A stretch of DNA of 64,000 nt from Leptobrachium leishanense (GCA_009667805.1 CM019069.1:96383204-96447203), one strand, 5' to 3'. Shown: positions 53,361-64,000, counted from the first letter of the stretch. Translations and numbers: made by a program. The notes: a model not told the origin generated them from the sequence alone.

Positions 53361-53531
53361 GAGTGTCTCTGTCCTCAGGTACCACTAACAGGCCAGGTTT
53401 ACTAGGTGTCTGATGCACAAGTGAAATTATTTGCTGCTCAGTGAATGCAGGATTTATTCTGCATTTCTCAAAGGTAATCCTTTAAATCTGGCCTGTGCGG
53501 GGTACAAATGGACCACGGTTAAGCACCACTG
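53361..53531. mobile_element. hAT-type MITE (decayed)
   Basis: The interior CTGTCCTCAGGTACCACTAA, TGCTCAGTGAATGCAGGATT and GGACCACGGTTAAGCACCACTG parallel the hAT copies at 43498 and 62731. The flanks TGCTAGGA and CATTAGGA are a plausible, diverged 8-bp duplication. Confidence 0.6.
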
Positions 53532-53742
53532 CATTAGGAGATCACAGGCATGTATCGCATTATTTAAACTTTTTAGCTTTTGTGTTTAAAAGGTGCTTAA
53601 ATGTTGATTTTAAAGAGAGATTATATTTCTATTCAATTGTACCAATAATAAGTCCATTATCAAACTGCACCATGTTTCTCTTCCAATTCATGAAACGGCC
53701 TGGCAAATTGCATCATTAGCAGAAAAACAGTGCAGCATTTAA

Positions 53743-54036
53743 GGCCGGGTGCACACTAGACGTCTTCTTGTGCGCACTATCGTGTGTTATGACGCACATA
53801 CCGGCGTCTGTCGCAGCGTTGTGATGCTGCGGACGGGGCCGGTCACATCCTTGCGCGCACAGCATGCGTGCGTCTAGAGATCCTCACCGTCGATGCGCTA
53901 GGATGCACGTTGATGGGGCTGCAAAGCGCGATCCTCCATAGGAGGATGGCGTTTGCAGCAGCGCTGATGGGGGGGCAGGCAGACGTCGAGTGGACGCCGG
54001 TGCGTTAGCGTTTCCTTTAACGAATGCTAGTGTGCA
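53743..54036. mobile_element. Harbinger-like MITE, family B, copy 2
   Basis: TAA then GGCCGGGTGCACACTAGACG at left; GAATGCTAGTGTGCA at right with the outer end lost. The interior GGGGCTGCAAAGCGCGATCC and CCATAGGAGGAT are family B. Confidence 0.6.
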
Positions 54037-54251
54037 AATCTTTTTGTTCTACAACTGATTATTTGGTCTTTCTTTTCTTTGCTCTGTAACCTGATATCAG
54101 TGCTCCCCTGCACAGAAAGCAGAACCTACCCCATCTGAAAATAAAGAGGAAGTAGCTGACTGCATTGTCCCAAAGGCTTATGAGTAAACAGGATTAATTC
54201 TTCGTAGGCAGAAAAATGCATTCATATGCTTCTTTTATCAGACTAGCTGTA

Positions 54252-54779
54252 TTTACTCTAAAAGTCAATAAATATAAGGAAAAAAAAACACAAAATACTT
54301 AACTTAAAAACCAGGTAGTTTCCCAAGGTGGCTTCCAAACATCCCAATACAAACACAATTCAACACGGAAACTGAAAGACCTGAAAATAATAAAAAATAT
54401 ATAGTGCAATACTGCAGTGTCAAGCATTCCTCCAAATGGATGTAACTCACAGGATCCTTAGCAATTTTCCGGCAGAGTACTCCATCATCTCGATCTCTCT
54501 ACTTGCTCCCAAATTACTCCACTAATGCAGAGACCAGAACAGCAGGAAAATCTTTAAAATGGGATATTAACAAATAATAAAACAATATACCCAACGCATT
54601 TCGCCCAAAAATATGGACTTCTTCAGGGGTAGATAATCAATAATCATACGTAAAATACAATCGAAAGGATCCTGTGAGTTGCATCTATTTGGAGGCATCC
54701 TTGACACTGCAGTATTGCATTATACTGTATGTTTATTATTCTCAGGTGTTTCTGTGTTGAATTGTGTTTACTCTAAAAG
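54252..54779. repeat. Snap-back repeat between 13-bp direct repeats
   Basis: TTTACTCTAAAAG at 54252-54264 and 54767-54779 flanks the unit. Inside, about 100-bp arms (54357-54459; 54663-54763) are imperfect inverted repeats sharing CACAGGATCCTT/AAGGATCCTGTG and GACACTGCAGTATTGCA-type blocks. The region between the arms holds the third hammerhead-like motif on the minus strand. Confidence 0.8.
54588..54631 (-). ncRNA. Hammerhead-ribozyme-like motif 3
   Basis: Reading the minus strand from 54631 down: stem I TACCC (54631-54627) pairs with GGGTA (54592-54588). The core CTGAAGA is at 54626-54620, followed by an unpaired A (54619). Stem II is GTCC (54618-54615) with GGGC (54606-54603), including one T-G pair. 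GAAA is at 54602-54599. Stem III is minimal (A-T, T-G) with a two-base loop, and the cleavage base is T54593. Every conserved core position is present. It is the only one of the three with a five-pair stem I. Confidence 0.65.
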
Positions 54780-54949
54780 CCACCAGAATGTCCTTTTTAG
54801 TTTGCTAGCTAGGAGCAGGAGTTTCAGTAAAGTCTAACTTGTCCTTAGCTACATAGACCTGATTGATTGTGATGTGCTACAGCTCTGACCCAAATGCTAA
54901 CAAATACTTTAGAAAATAGTGCATCACCTATTAAACTTAAGAGTGGTAC

Positions 54950-55470
54950 GCCATACACCATGACCACTTTAGCTTTTTAAAGTGGGCAGGCTGTGTGGAG
55001 TGCACCCCTCACCTTCATTTGAAGATAGGGTTGTGTGAAGCGGAGGAGTATCCTCTGTCCACACACGCGTCACCAGACAGATGGGATTTGAATATCCCAG
55101 TAGCCCTCTGCATGTTGACATCAATCTGTCTCCAAGCGAACAGAAGCTGATGGGTTCTGTGTGTGCACGTGCAGCAAAATCCATCATCCTGCGCAGGTGC
55201 TTCGGTGCTTGCATACAATAGTACACAAATTCCAAGGAATGCACAATTTGCGCAGCGTACACAAATTGCATAAAAAGCTACAGGGACTTCTACAAACTGG
55301 AATCTGTGAGCTGAAGGGGAAGAGCAGCACAGGCCAATGGAAAAAAGCTGAGTCATTTCACCCAAATTAAAAAATAATTGAGTAGATGCTGTCAGCAGCT
55401 TCCGTGCAATTATTTAAGGGCACAAAAAGGGAGTGGGATATAGTTTTCATATAGTGCCCCTTTAATGCCA
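54950..55470. mobile_element. MITE family G, copy 3
   Basis: GACCACTTTAGCTTTTTAAA at left and AGTGCCCCTTTAA at right, with ATCCATCATCCTGCGCAGGT and GCTGTCAGCAGCTTCCGTGC inside. These match 11810-12400 and 34480-35036. Non-coding. Confidence 0.55.
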
Positions 55471-56604
55471 AATGCACATTACAACTTGATTGATGAAATG
55501 GGACTGATAAGCCATTATGGGTACGTTCACTTTATGCACTTATCAGAGTCTGGTTACCAATGGACACAGGTTATTAAACAAGCGGCAAGAACCGTTATAA
55601 CATGTCTGCCAATGGTTTGTGTAGTGGTTACAGACAGTGACTTTTTTTAGTCTGGGTATGACTACTTTATGCTGGAACCAGCAAGCCGTATTACTCAACG
55701 AAGACATGGCTACCACTCGTCGTCTTCTGCGCAGTGGCTACTGGCAGCAGGTGACATTGCTCAGATATGTAGAATAAAAACCATGGCTTGAACAGTAGCT
55801 GGAACATGGTTTTCGGTCGCCTTTTGTTCTATAAATAAAATACAAGTGAGCCTTTAATTGAGAATTAAGATTTTTATCAGGAGATCTGCATAAAAAAACT
55901 GTAATAAAAGCAGCACCACACACTGTTGCCATTAAAGTAATAAGTGGAAGTAACCATGGCAACTGTTAGAACCTGCAGAGGAGGCGTTGAAAAATGAATA
56001 CATTTACTCAAAGGCCTCAGTATTAAAGTTTGCATGAAACTTTAAAGAATAGAAACGCTTTAGGTCAGACACATACAGAGACGACCCCTGCCTCTGGATT
56101 GTGACGCACCACAAAGAAGCAACAGACTAAAGACTTTATTCTATATGGAGCTTTAACCAGTGACTATCTAGCACTTACTAGTCCTGGTAACCTGTTACTG
56201 CTGATATTCCAGTTCATACACTAGGTATTTTATGGCTAACACTAATACCACTAGTAGTGATGTTCACCACTATGAAACCAGCTCATCATACAGCGGTATA
56301 CACTCTAGATTGCATAACGTCTCGATTGAGTGCTATCAAGGTGCGAGGTCTTGCCAGGTCTTGTAGAGGAAAAGTCCACCTGAAGATTCCGGTGGGGAGT
56401 AATTGGGAACTTTTATATTTTCTCCTATATTTATATTGTCAGAAATCTAAATCTGTCTAAAGTAAGTTTGTTTTACAAAATCCCAACTGGTTTTGGTTGA
56501 TATGTTTTTTTTTCTCCCTACATTTTGTACTTGCAGCAAGGATTATTACCAGAGACTTGGAATTGCACATTTTAAAGCTTTTTCATACAGTTTAGTGTAA
56601 GACT
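55471..56604. other. Unassigned unique-looking sequence
   Basis: No repeat family and no convincing ORF are seen; possibly host intergenic or intronic DNA. Confidence 0.4.
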
Positions 56605-56790
56605 GGGGTCAGGCGAACGTTTTTACGAGCGGATGGAACGTATGTGAGAGTGGACATTCCTTCCACTCGACGCCCGTCTGGCCGCCTCGCTGAACGCAGT
56701 TGGTATGCTCAGTGCTGCAAGGCTCGATCCTCTTATGGAGGATAGCGCTTTGCAGCCCCATCAACGCACGTCCTAGTTTAATAGGCTGTA
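56605..56790. mobile_element. Family B MITE fragment (left half)
   Basis: GACTGGGGTCAGGCGAACGT, CATTCCTTCCACTCGACGCC and GGCCGCCTCGCTGAACGCAG match the left half of the copy at 58944-59282. It breaks off after GCAGCCCCATCAACGCACG. Confidence 0.65.
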
Positions 56791-56920
56791 CTGGTTTCCT
56801 CCTGGCTCTTACATTTGAAAGACATGTGTCAAATCTGCCTTAGAAGTCGCATATAAATGCATTTTTAAAATAAATTAAACAATTTATAATTTTATTGAAA
56901 GTGCATCAGAAGAAACATAA

Positions 56921-57470
56921 GCCGGCTGGATGGAGTAGAGGTAACATCACTGCTCTATAACCGTGGAGTCACAGGTTCGATCCCGGCCAGAGCACCTCTC
57001 CAGTAAGTGTCCTTGGGCAAGACCCCTAATGGTACACACTTGCTACCACACAATATTGGCTGTGGAGTCCGGTGGTAACATTTCTACCCTTCGACTGCAG
57101 AGAAGCACATCCCCATGTCCTGTTCGGCACATCCCTCCGGTACAACTGTGGAGAAGTCTCGACTTTACGAGAAGCGGTTCAACCTAACCACCAGGTCGCT
57201 GCTCTACAATCATGGAAAGACGACTCAATCCCATTCAGAAGATGCCACCAGCAAGTATCCTTGGGCAAGACACCTAACGATATGGATGCGCCTACCTCAC
57301 AAAATACTTGTTCATCTCATAGATTGTAAATTCCCTTGGGAACAGGGTCCCCTGAATCCGTATCATCCATGTGTGGTATTCTAATGTATCAATACCTTGT
57401 ACAGTGAACTTGTAAAGCGCTGCGGAATATGTGGCGCTTTATAAATAAAGGATAATAATAATAATTAATG
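56921..57470 (+). mobile_element. Dimeric SINE with an L2-type tail
   Basis: The first unit, GCCGGCTGGATGGAGTAGAG with B box GGTTCGATCCC and TCCTTGGGCAAGACCCCTAA, is followed from about 57062 by a second, more diverged unit with its own CCTTGGGCAAGACACCTAAC (57259-57278). The final part is GATTGTAAATTCCCTTGGGA, AAGCGCTGCGGAATATGTGG and TATAAATAAAGGATAATAAT, the L2 3' tail, rather than the tail of the other SINE copies. Confidence 0.75.
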
Positions 57471-57699
57471 TTGGGAAGATTCCTAAAAACATTGATATTA
57501 CATATAGATATACTTTCATTTTTACAAAACAAAAGTGAAGAATCTGAAAAATAGATATTCTGAAAGAATCCAATAACAAAGACTGCAAAGCCTAGTCATA
57601 TGAAAGCGGAACCAGAATAATTGGAAAGAAATTATAAATAACATTATAACAAGAAGAAAAGAACTGCCCACTCAAGCAGATATGGATGCAACTACAATT

Positions 57700-59510
57700 G
57701 AAGAGGTAAGGGAGGGTAATCCCAAGGAGCGTAGTCCTTGTCCTCTAGTCACAGAGTAGATTCCAACGTTGCGAGAGTGTTTCACCTGCTACCACTATAA
57801 AAGGTGCAGCCCTCCCCCTCTCCCAATTCGTAAAGGATGCACTTGGTAAACTACCCTCACCAGATTGTGGGTTAGGCACCAGTGGAGGAATTATGATGCA
57901 GAGACAGTTTTAATCAGAAGGGTTTCCAGGCCTTGATGGTGACCGTAATGAGGGGGATATTCTGGATGGACGAGGGGATTTCCGTGCAGGGAGAGTGTAG
58001 CAGGTAGGAAAGAGATATTGTGGGATTCGTGCTGACTCTAAGGGGACAGCTGAGAATTGGGAGTAATTAGTGATCCAATCTATGACGTGCTGGCATTGTG
58101 CTGCATGTTATAATCTTTAATGTGAGGGAGGTTATTGCTCCCATGGTGTTTAGGTTCTTGGAACTCGGTTAGATTTGGACGTGCCACTGATCCCTTCCAA
58201 AGGAAATGCTTAAGAGCCGAGTTTAAGAGCTTTTCATTCCTGTAAGAGAGGAGAGGCAGCACCTGGAGGATATATAGACGTTTTGGAACGCTAATTATCT
58301 GGCAGAGTCAGTTTGTGCCATCCAGTTCTTCAGTGACTGTACGAATAATTGGAGGGATATTAATTTTATAGAAGGTATGAAGATCTCTGGGAAGACGTAT
58401 TCCCAGATATTTAAGGGAATTCTTAACCCAGACAAAGGGCAAATATGGGGGCAATTTAGGCTTTGTGGTACGAAAAGGCAGTTCAGTGGATTTTGTGCCA
58501 CTTAACCTTTAGACGAGAAATAGTAGCAAAGGTGTTGAGATTAAGGAGAGGGTTATGGAGTTTGGCATATCTTGTACAAATAACAGAGATCTGCAAATGC
58601 AGAGATTCTCAGTTTCCTCCCACTGAAATTCTGTTGAAAAGTGGTAAGACCTCCAGCGCCTGTAGTAAGGGATTGATGTCTGTATTGAAAAGAGGAGGGG
58701 CCCTGTCGAATACCTCTTCCAAAGAAAAGGTAGGGAGAGTCGGCTGCTGGTTTGTGATACAGGAGACTGGGTAGTGGGTGATATTTGGTTGAAATGTATG
58801 AATCTTTTGGTTGAAACCTCTATGGTAGAGAATTCGGAGTAGATGGGGCCAGGCTACAGTGTCAAAAGCTTGTTCCAGATCCAAGCTTAAGATGGCTGGA
58901 TGATAAGGGGATGAAATAGACCTGGACCCGACAATGCTTGTTAGGCCAGGGTCAGACAAGCGTTTTTGAGAGCGGAAGGAACGTCCATGAGTGGACGTTC
59001 CTTCCACTCTGACGCCCATCTGGCCGCCTCGCTGAGTGCGGTTAATGCACTCAGCACTGCAAGGCTTGATCCTCCTATGGAGGATCATGTTTTGCAGCCC
59101 CATTGACCGCACGTCGTATCGCTTCGATGGGGGGCTTTCAGCACGGCCACACACATCCGCTGTAGCGCACGCAATTCGTGCGCGCTACAGCGTGTGGCTG
59201 GACACGCCGAAGCGTCACAACTCTGCGGATGCTGGGAGGCACGTCAGTTCGGGCGTTCATAGTGCGCTCGTCTGACCCTGGCATTATGGCTCTTCGTATA
59301 CCTATGACCGGATGATGACGACTATGTAGAAAGCACAGTTGATGGTTCGTGAGAAGGTGGGACAAAAGCTTGTAGGCGTGTGGCCAAACTCTTGGAGTTA
59401 AGGATGAAAATGGGTCCACGAGTTTCCCCAGTTTAGGGATGAGAATTATTTGGGCCGTGTTTATGGAATCTATAGGAGTTTGTGAAACGTAGATTGCATT
59501 AAAATATCCT
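57700..59510 (-). pseudogene. Decayed L1/Tx1 ORF2, split by a MITE
   Basis: Minus-strand fragments in several frames occur in the expected order. QIILIPKLGKLVD (about 59440) comes first. On the far side of the MITE follow PAILSLDLEQAFDTVAW (about 58890; RT motif A with the catalytic Asp), VFDRAPPLFNTDINPLLQAL (about 58690), and ALKHFLWKGSVARPNLTEFQ and EPKHHGSNNLPHIKDYNMQH (58110-58210). Many stops and frameshifts are present. The 3' end is not defined. Confidence 0.8.
58944..59282. mobile_element. Harbinger-like MITE, family B, copy 4
   Basis: The ends GGCCAGGGTCAGACAAGCGT and GCGCTCGTCTGACCCTGGC have TTA before and ATTA after. The interior has CACGCAATTCGTGCGCGC and GTAGCGCACG palindromic blocks and is CpG-dense. 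It sits inside the decayed L1 and restores its order when removed. Confidence 0.85.
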
Positions 59511-59515
59511 TTTAG

Positions 59516-59760
59516 GCCGGGGTCACACGAGAGCATTGAGTGTGTCCGTGTGACCCCCTTCCTCCCTGCGTCCATCGCAACTTTCTGACGGCTCGAAGGG
59601 GAGGGCCACACAGTGTAACATGCATAATGGTATCGCACCTTACACCGGACGTGCTGAAACTCTCCCGTCAAGAAGCTACGATGGACGTTCAAGGGGCCTA
59701 CAAGGCGCGATCCTTGCACTATGTCGGGCTGTGCACTCAGCGATGAACTGGCAGCCCCTC
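59516..59760. mobile_element. Harbinger-like MITE, family B-related, copy 5 (partial)
   Basis: TTA then GGCCGGGGTCACACGAGAGC. The interior CTACAAGGCGCGATCC and GTGCACTCAGCGATG blocks resemble family B. No right TIR was found. Confidence 0.45.
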
Positions 59761-59764
59761 CATC

Positions 59765-59885
59765 TTCCGATCTGGGTGGTCCACAGATGCTTCCAGTGGA
59801 CGACCCTGATTGGCCGGTGACGTTGTCCGTAGTCGGGTGACCAAGTCGGTCGTCCAATTATGGTACCAGTGGATGGCCAACTGTC
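59765..59885. repeat. Structured short repeat, copy 2
   Basis: CACAGATGCTTCCAGTGGAC, GACCCTGATTGGCCGGTGAC and GTTGTCCGTAGTCGGGTGAC parallel 40755-40855. GGTGGTCCAC and GTGGACGACC again form the stem around an 11-nt loop, with one mismatch. Confidence 0.6.
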
Positions 59886-60334
59886 ATGCCCATGGCTGTA
59901 TCTATCCTGACAGTCTGACACCCCCCTGGTGGTACATTTCTTGTACTGTTCCTGCCCTGTAACCCTGCATCCAGCAACCAGCACATGCAGCAATGCAACA
60001 GTTAAATCACAAACACATGTGACTCACAGAATAAAAGGCTCTGCCCCACACTACAACATTGCTGGTTCATTTCAGCTTATGTGCTCAGAGACAAGTGCTG
60101 TATCTTGCTGCTCTGCAAACCAAATCAGTTCCTGTTATTTTGTTTCCTGATTCCTGCAATTATTCTACGCTTCCCACCATCCTACAAAACTCATCCGGTC
60201 AGTTTCCATACTTCATCCCCTTCCAAACCTTACCCACCTGGTCATCTGTTCAGGAAACTGCATACCGGGTCCATATCCCCCCCCCACATCCCGGTGCCAC
60301 CCTGGTACCTGGGCATGACACCAACCTAATAAGT
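59886..60334. other. Unassigned
   Basis: No gene or repeat is recognised. Confidence 0.35.
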
Positions 60335-60414
60335 GAACCTAACATGATGAGCACAAAACGGTCAAAATGAGCTCAGCACACAGGGGTGAAATAGCTCAGC
60401 AGCGAAAGGGTTAA
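60335..60414. mobile_element. Family D right-end fragment
   Basis: AACATGATGAGCACAAAACG, AAAATGAGCTCAGCACACAG and CTCAGCAGCGAAAGGG followed by TTAA (60411-60414). Only the terminal 80 bp of the element survive. Confidence 0.75.
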
Positions 60415-60532
60415 GGGAATGCTCTACCCTAAAATATTACATCCTGTACTCTATTCTCCAATAATAATTGTGCACCTGCACCGATATTTTTTTTTAATAA
60501 TCTTCATTTTAATAATTCTTTTAGGTTAAACC

Positions 60533-61487
60533 AGCCTGCACAAGCCAATTCGTACACAAACACACGCACAAGCCAATTCGTACACAAACACACGCACAAG
60601 CTAATTCGTACACAAACACACGCACAAGCCAATTCGTACACAAACACCCGCACAAGCCAATTCGTACACAAACACCCGCACAAGCCAATTCGTACACAAA
60701 CACCCGCACAAGCCAATTCGTACACAAACACCCGCACAAGCCAATTCGTACACAAACACCCGCACAAGCCAATTCGTACACAAACACCCGCACAAGCCAA
60801 TTCGTACACAAACACACGCACAAGCCAATTCGTACACAAACACACGCACAAGCCAATTCGTACACAAACACACGCACAAGCCAATTCGTACACAAACACA
60901 CGCACAAGCCAATTCGTACACAAACACACGCACAAGCCAATTCGTACACAAACACACGCACAAGCCAATTCGTACACAAACACACGCACAAGCCAATTCG
61001 TAAACAAACACACGCACAAGCCAATTCGTACACAAACACAGGCACAAGCCAATTCGTACACAAACACACGCACAAGTCAATTCGTACACAAACACACGCA
61101 CAAGTCAATTCGTACACAAACACACGCACAAGCCAATTCGTACACAAACACACGCACAAGCCAATTCGTGCACAAGCCAATTCGTACACAAACACACGCA
61201 CAAGCCAATTTGTAAACAAACACACGCACAAGCCAATTTGTAAACAAACACACGCACAAGCCAATTTGTAAACAAACACACGCACAAGCCAATTTGTAAA
61301 CAAACACACGCACAAGCCAATTTGTAAACAAACACACGCACAAGCCAATTCGTACATAAACACACGCACAAGCCAATTCGTACACAAACACACGCACAAG
61401 TCAATTCGTACACAAACACACGCACAAGTCAATTCGTACACAAACACACGCACAAGTCAATTCGTACACAAACACACGCAGAGGCCA
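60533..61487. repeat. 28-bp minisatellite, about 34 units
   Basis: Units of CAAGCCAATTCGTACACAAA + CACACGCA. A block with CACCCGCA lies at about 60640-60795; a block with CCAATTTGTAAAC at about 61205-61330; CAAGTCAATT units at about 61070-61100 and 61400-61460; one truncated unit at about 61165. 28 is not a multiple of 3, yet all three minus frames lack stops, giving ORFs up to 310 codons that are artefacts. Confidence 0.95.
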
Positions 61488-62722
61488 TTGATTAGACATA
61501 TACTGGCCAATACTCACACTCAAAAGCCACAGTATCCTCAGCCCTTATAGCAACACCTCCCTGTCCTCCCCCTACAGCTTACCAGAGGTACACGTTTTTC
61601 TGGAAGTGGAGGTGCTGGGGCAGATGCAGGTATTGTCTGAGAAGTGAGCAACCTCCCTGTGATCTTCCCTTCTTGGACACTGTGTGGGAGGTGGAGTCAT
61701 AGTGTAGGATGTGCTCAGATTCCTCAGTACCTGCACAGTGCTGCTTCCTGACCTCCTGGGGGTGCTGCACCGGCATGCACTGAATGCTCCTCTGGTCACT
61801 GGGACCAACACTACAAAGACAGGCGCCAAGAGTGGTACTGCTGTAGCGCCAGCAGTAGCGGTGGCACAGAATGATGCCTTCCTCCCACTCTGCGCTCCTA
61901 AGCAACAGCCTATTTTGCCGAATGGGCACGCCTTGCCTGAAGTTGACTACAATTCTCTACAGGGTCTGGATCGTCTCTGGTATTTGTATGTTGGTATGCT
62001 TAAAATGTCAGTATTATCTGCCCTATTTTAATTTGGTTTAATCCACATGGCATATCAGAGTTATAGAACTGTCACGGTTTTGATTTATTTAAGAAGCCCT
62101 ATTACACTCGAGCCGCAGTAATGACGCGGTAATACTTATGTGCACATTCCTGTTTCATCTAAATTCTAAACGATTCCAACATCTTCCATCACTTTTGGCA
62201 TGGACACACTTTCTGTAACGTACAATATTCTATGAGATAATACATGGTTTTCTCATCACTCTTCAAAAATATTTATCTGGCTTCAGTCAGCAACAGTTTA
62301 TTTGTGGGGAGGATTTCACGATGAATACATTTCTCAGATATTCTCACAGGTTAATTGATGGTTAGCAAGTATTTCTGATTTAAAGTGATACTTAATGGTT
62401 AAAACGTCTTAACCCCTTTAGATGGTTTTAATGAGGCAGCGTCGGGCTTCCTCATTGCTGATCCAGATGTGACATGTTCCTGCCGCCTGTAAAATGCAGC
62501 AGTCACAAACACAGGGAGGCTGAACGCATAAGGGGCCTTAAAGGGAGCTGGTACCTGAAAAGTGTCTCCATCCATGAAGCTGAGATCCGCGCACGCCAGA
62601 GGATGAGAACACCCCCAAGTCACTTTTATCTTGTTACATAGCTTTGTCCCTCTCAAGGAAAAATAGACCCTACTTTATTGGATTGATTCACCCTAAGTAT
62701 ACATAGGAACCCGAGATGTTTC
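61488..62722. other. Unassigned
   Basis: The GC-richer 61570-61970 (CAGTAGCGGTGGCACAGAAT, TGCGCTCCTAAGCAACAGCC) looks like part of a dispersed repeat but has no boundary. The remainder is AT-rich with nothing recognisable. Confidence 0.35.
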
Positions 62723-62730
62723 AAATAGGA

Positions 62731-62912
62731 CAGTATTTTCCAAACCTGTCCTCAGGACCCGCTGACACACCACGTTAGCCAGATATCTGAAGCACAGCGC
62801 AAGTGATTTGATTTACTGCTCAGCGATTGCAGGATTCTGTCTGCATTTCCCCAAAGTGATCTGCAAAATCTAGTCTGGCTGAGGGTCTTGAGGTCAGGTT
62901 TGGGAAGCACTG
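62731..62912. mobile_element. hAT-type MITE, 182 bp
   Basis: The ends CAGTATTTTCCAAACCTGTC and CAGGTTTGGGAAGCACTG are inverted repeats. AAATAGGA and AAATAGTT flank it as an 8-bp duplication with two changes. Related to 43498-43678 and 53361-53531. Confidence 0.8.
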
Positions 62913-62920
62913 AAATAGTT

Positions 62921-63616
62921 ACTGGTATTTCTTTCGCATAAAGAGGATTCATGGCAATTGGCAAAATGTGGCCCTTAGGTTACAAAAACACACGTTTGTT
63001 TCCAGTGTTTTACATATGGTAGATTATTTGTAAAGATTGCAACTTGCTGTATTTTTATTTATCCACAGCCCTACGGAAAAAAATAATTCTTTTAATCTTG
63101 CATGATTTTTGCCCTTTATTTGCATCGTGAGCACCCTGAATTTAAATTGGCTTCTATAATGCAGGTCTATAAATAAAAACCTTCATACAGAATAATGTGT
63201 ATACTGTATATATCTGCAGAATAGACCCTGAGCCGCATCAAACATCAAAGGAGGTGTTACATATTTATTTAGGATCTCTCCCCAAATAAACTTAGTCTTT
63301 GGGTATATCAACATTAAGGTTATCATTATAGGATAGCACAGAAAATGATTTATCTTGTGGGTAAGGAATAGAGATGAGGTGATCTGTATGTTATGGGGAC
63401 TGGTGACATCCACCCTCAGTAAAACCAAGTATATTACAGGCTGTGCTGCAGGGATATACCACACTACTTGCCACAGGAATTGGAGAGGTAAGTGCTCGCA
63501 CAGGAGGTTGGTGTGTTGCCAGTTTCCGGACAAAAGCAGCCAGCATCATCTCATTCTTTCAATACTTATTTAATTTGTACAATAATTATACCCCAAGACT
63601 AAGTCCTTTTTTTTTG
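62921..63616. other. Unassigned
   Basis: AT-rich; no gene or repeat recognised. Confidence 0.35.
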
Positions 63617-63815
63617 GAGAAAGGATTTTACCAGGAAGGATACATTGAGATTTCTCTCGTTTTCAAGTATGTCCTGGGTGGCGAGTATGTACCGTTAGGT
63701 GTCTTGCCCGAGGACACTTACTGGAGAGGTTGCTTGCTGGGATTGAACCCATGTCTCCACAGGCTCTCTCCATGCAGAGCGGTGATGTTACCTCTACTTC
63801 ACCCAGCCGGCACCA
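63617..63815 (-). mobile_element. tRNA-derived SINE, copy 4 (minus strand)
   Basis: Read on the minus strand: GTGCCGGCTGGGTGAAGTAG, the B box GGTTCAATCCC, GTAAGTGTCCTCGGGCAAGA, CACCTAACGGTACATACTCG, then the shared LINE tail ending GGTAAAATCC. It is full length and very close to copy 1. Confidence 0.88.
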
Positions 63816-64000
63816 TTTGAAAGATTGTCTTCACAATAATGTCTATTCGAGGGCTCGTTCTTTTCGATGGAGCTGATTTTGGGGTCGTGGTGAAAGGAGG
63901 GTAGAAACCCTTCCAAGTGAGCTTGAAGCTTGACTAGAAATCCATTTTCCACACTTATTTCTGTATCCATTACTGAAGCTTTTATTTGGTGCCAGCTTTA
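63816..64000. other. Unassigned window end
   Basis: Nothing recognisable. Confidence 0.3.

Noticed and set aside
60521..61453. 310-codon minus-strand ORF with repeated FVYELACACVCVRIG-type text
   Set aside because: It is the translation of a 28-bp tandem repeat; similar ORFs appear in all three frames of that strand.
1..64000. Penelope-type reverse transcriptase with GIY-YIG endonuclease, expected as partner of the hammerhead motifs
   Set aside because: I looked for RT or GIY-YIG-like segments near the three motifs and found none; all RT pieces in the window fit L1, L2, CR1 or a related LINE.

Overview
This window reads as intergenic or intronic nuclear DNA of an amphibian, most likely a frog. 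There is no operon-like gene layout, no long host gene, and no rRNA or tRNA gene. Instead it holds L2-, CR1- and L1/Tx1-type LINE pieces, PIF/Harbinger-, hAT- and piggyBac-like non-autonomous DNA transposons, a Tc1 element, a mariner relic, tRNA-headed SINEs and six large minisatellites. The taxon is inferred from the repeat repertoire; no host marker gene is visible. Family letters (A to I) are labels for this window only.

Layout. 1-7 kb: a direct repeat, a piggyBac-like element, two hammerhead-ribozyme-like motifs in the repeats that carry them, an L2 tail, and a LINE relic whose 3' tail is shared with the SINEs. 7-13 kb: Harbinger-like and other MITEs and LINE fragments. 13.2-14.6 kb: a 5'-truncated L2 with a 399-codon open reverse-transcriptase fragment. 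15-19.5 kb: a fold-back repeat, MITEs, an L1-type 5' end and a snap-back mariner. 21.4-23.8 kb: a long-armed piggyBac-like element and a 36-bp minisatellite. 25.2-26.6 kb: an almost complete Tc1 transposon. 27-30.2 kb: nested CR1, L2 and MITE insertions. 31.6-34.3 kb: a 5'-truncated L1/Tx1 with poly(A) and target duplication. 35-38.3 kb: CR1 followed by a piggyBac-like element swollen by a hAT insertion and two minisatellites. 39-44 kb: MITEs, one interrupted by a SINE, and a possible 79-bp host exon. 45.8-53.3 kb: a minisatellite, a SINE, a second poly(A) retroelement and two abutting MITEs. 54-64 kb: a snap-back repeat with the third hammerhead-like motif, a dimeric SINE, a decayed L1, a 28-bp minisatellite and a terminal SINE.

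The most interesting signal is three dispersed hammerhead-ribozyme-like motifs (1103-1146 +, 3906-3948 +, 54588-54631 -). They share a CUGANGA core or a one-base variant, an unpaired A before stem II, GAAA, and a minimal stem III closed by a two-base loop. Two lie in inverted-repeat (snap-back) contexts. No Penelope-type reverse transcriptase is visible, so these look like non-autonomous copies. The best host-gene candidate is a short exon-like segment at 44099-44177 that I cannot assign to a gene. All other long ORFs are transposon proteins or by-products of tandem repeats.
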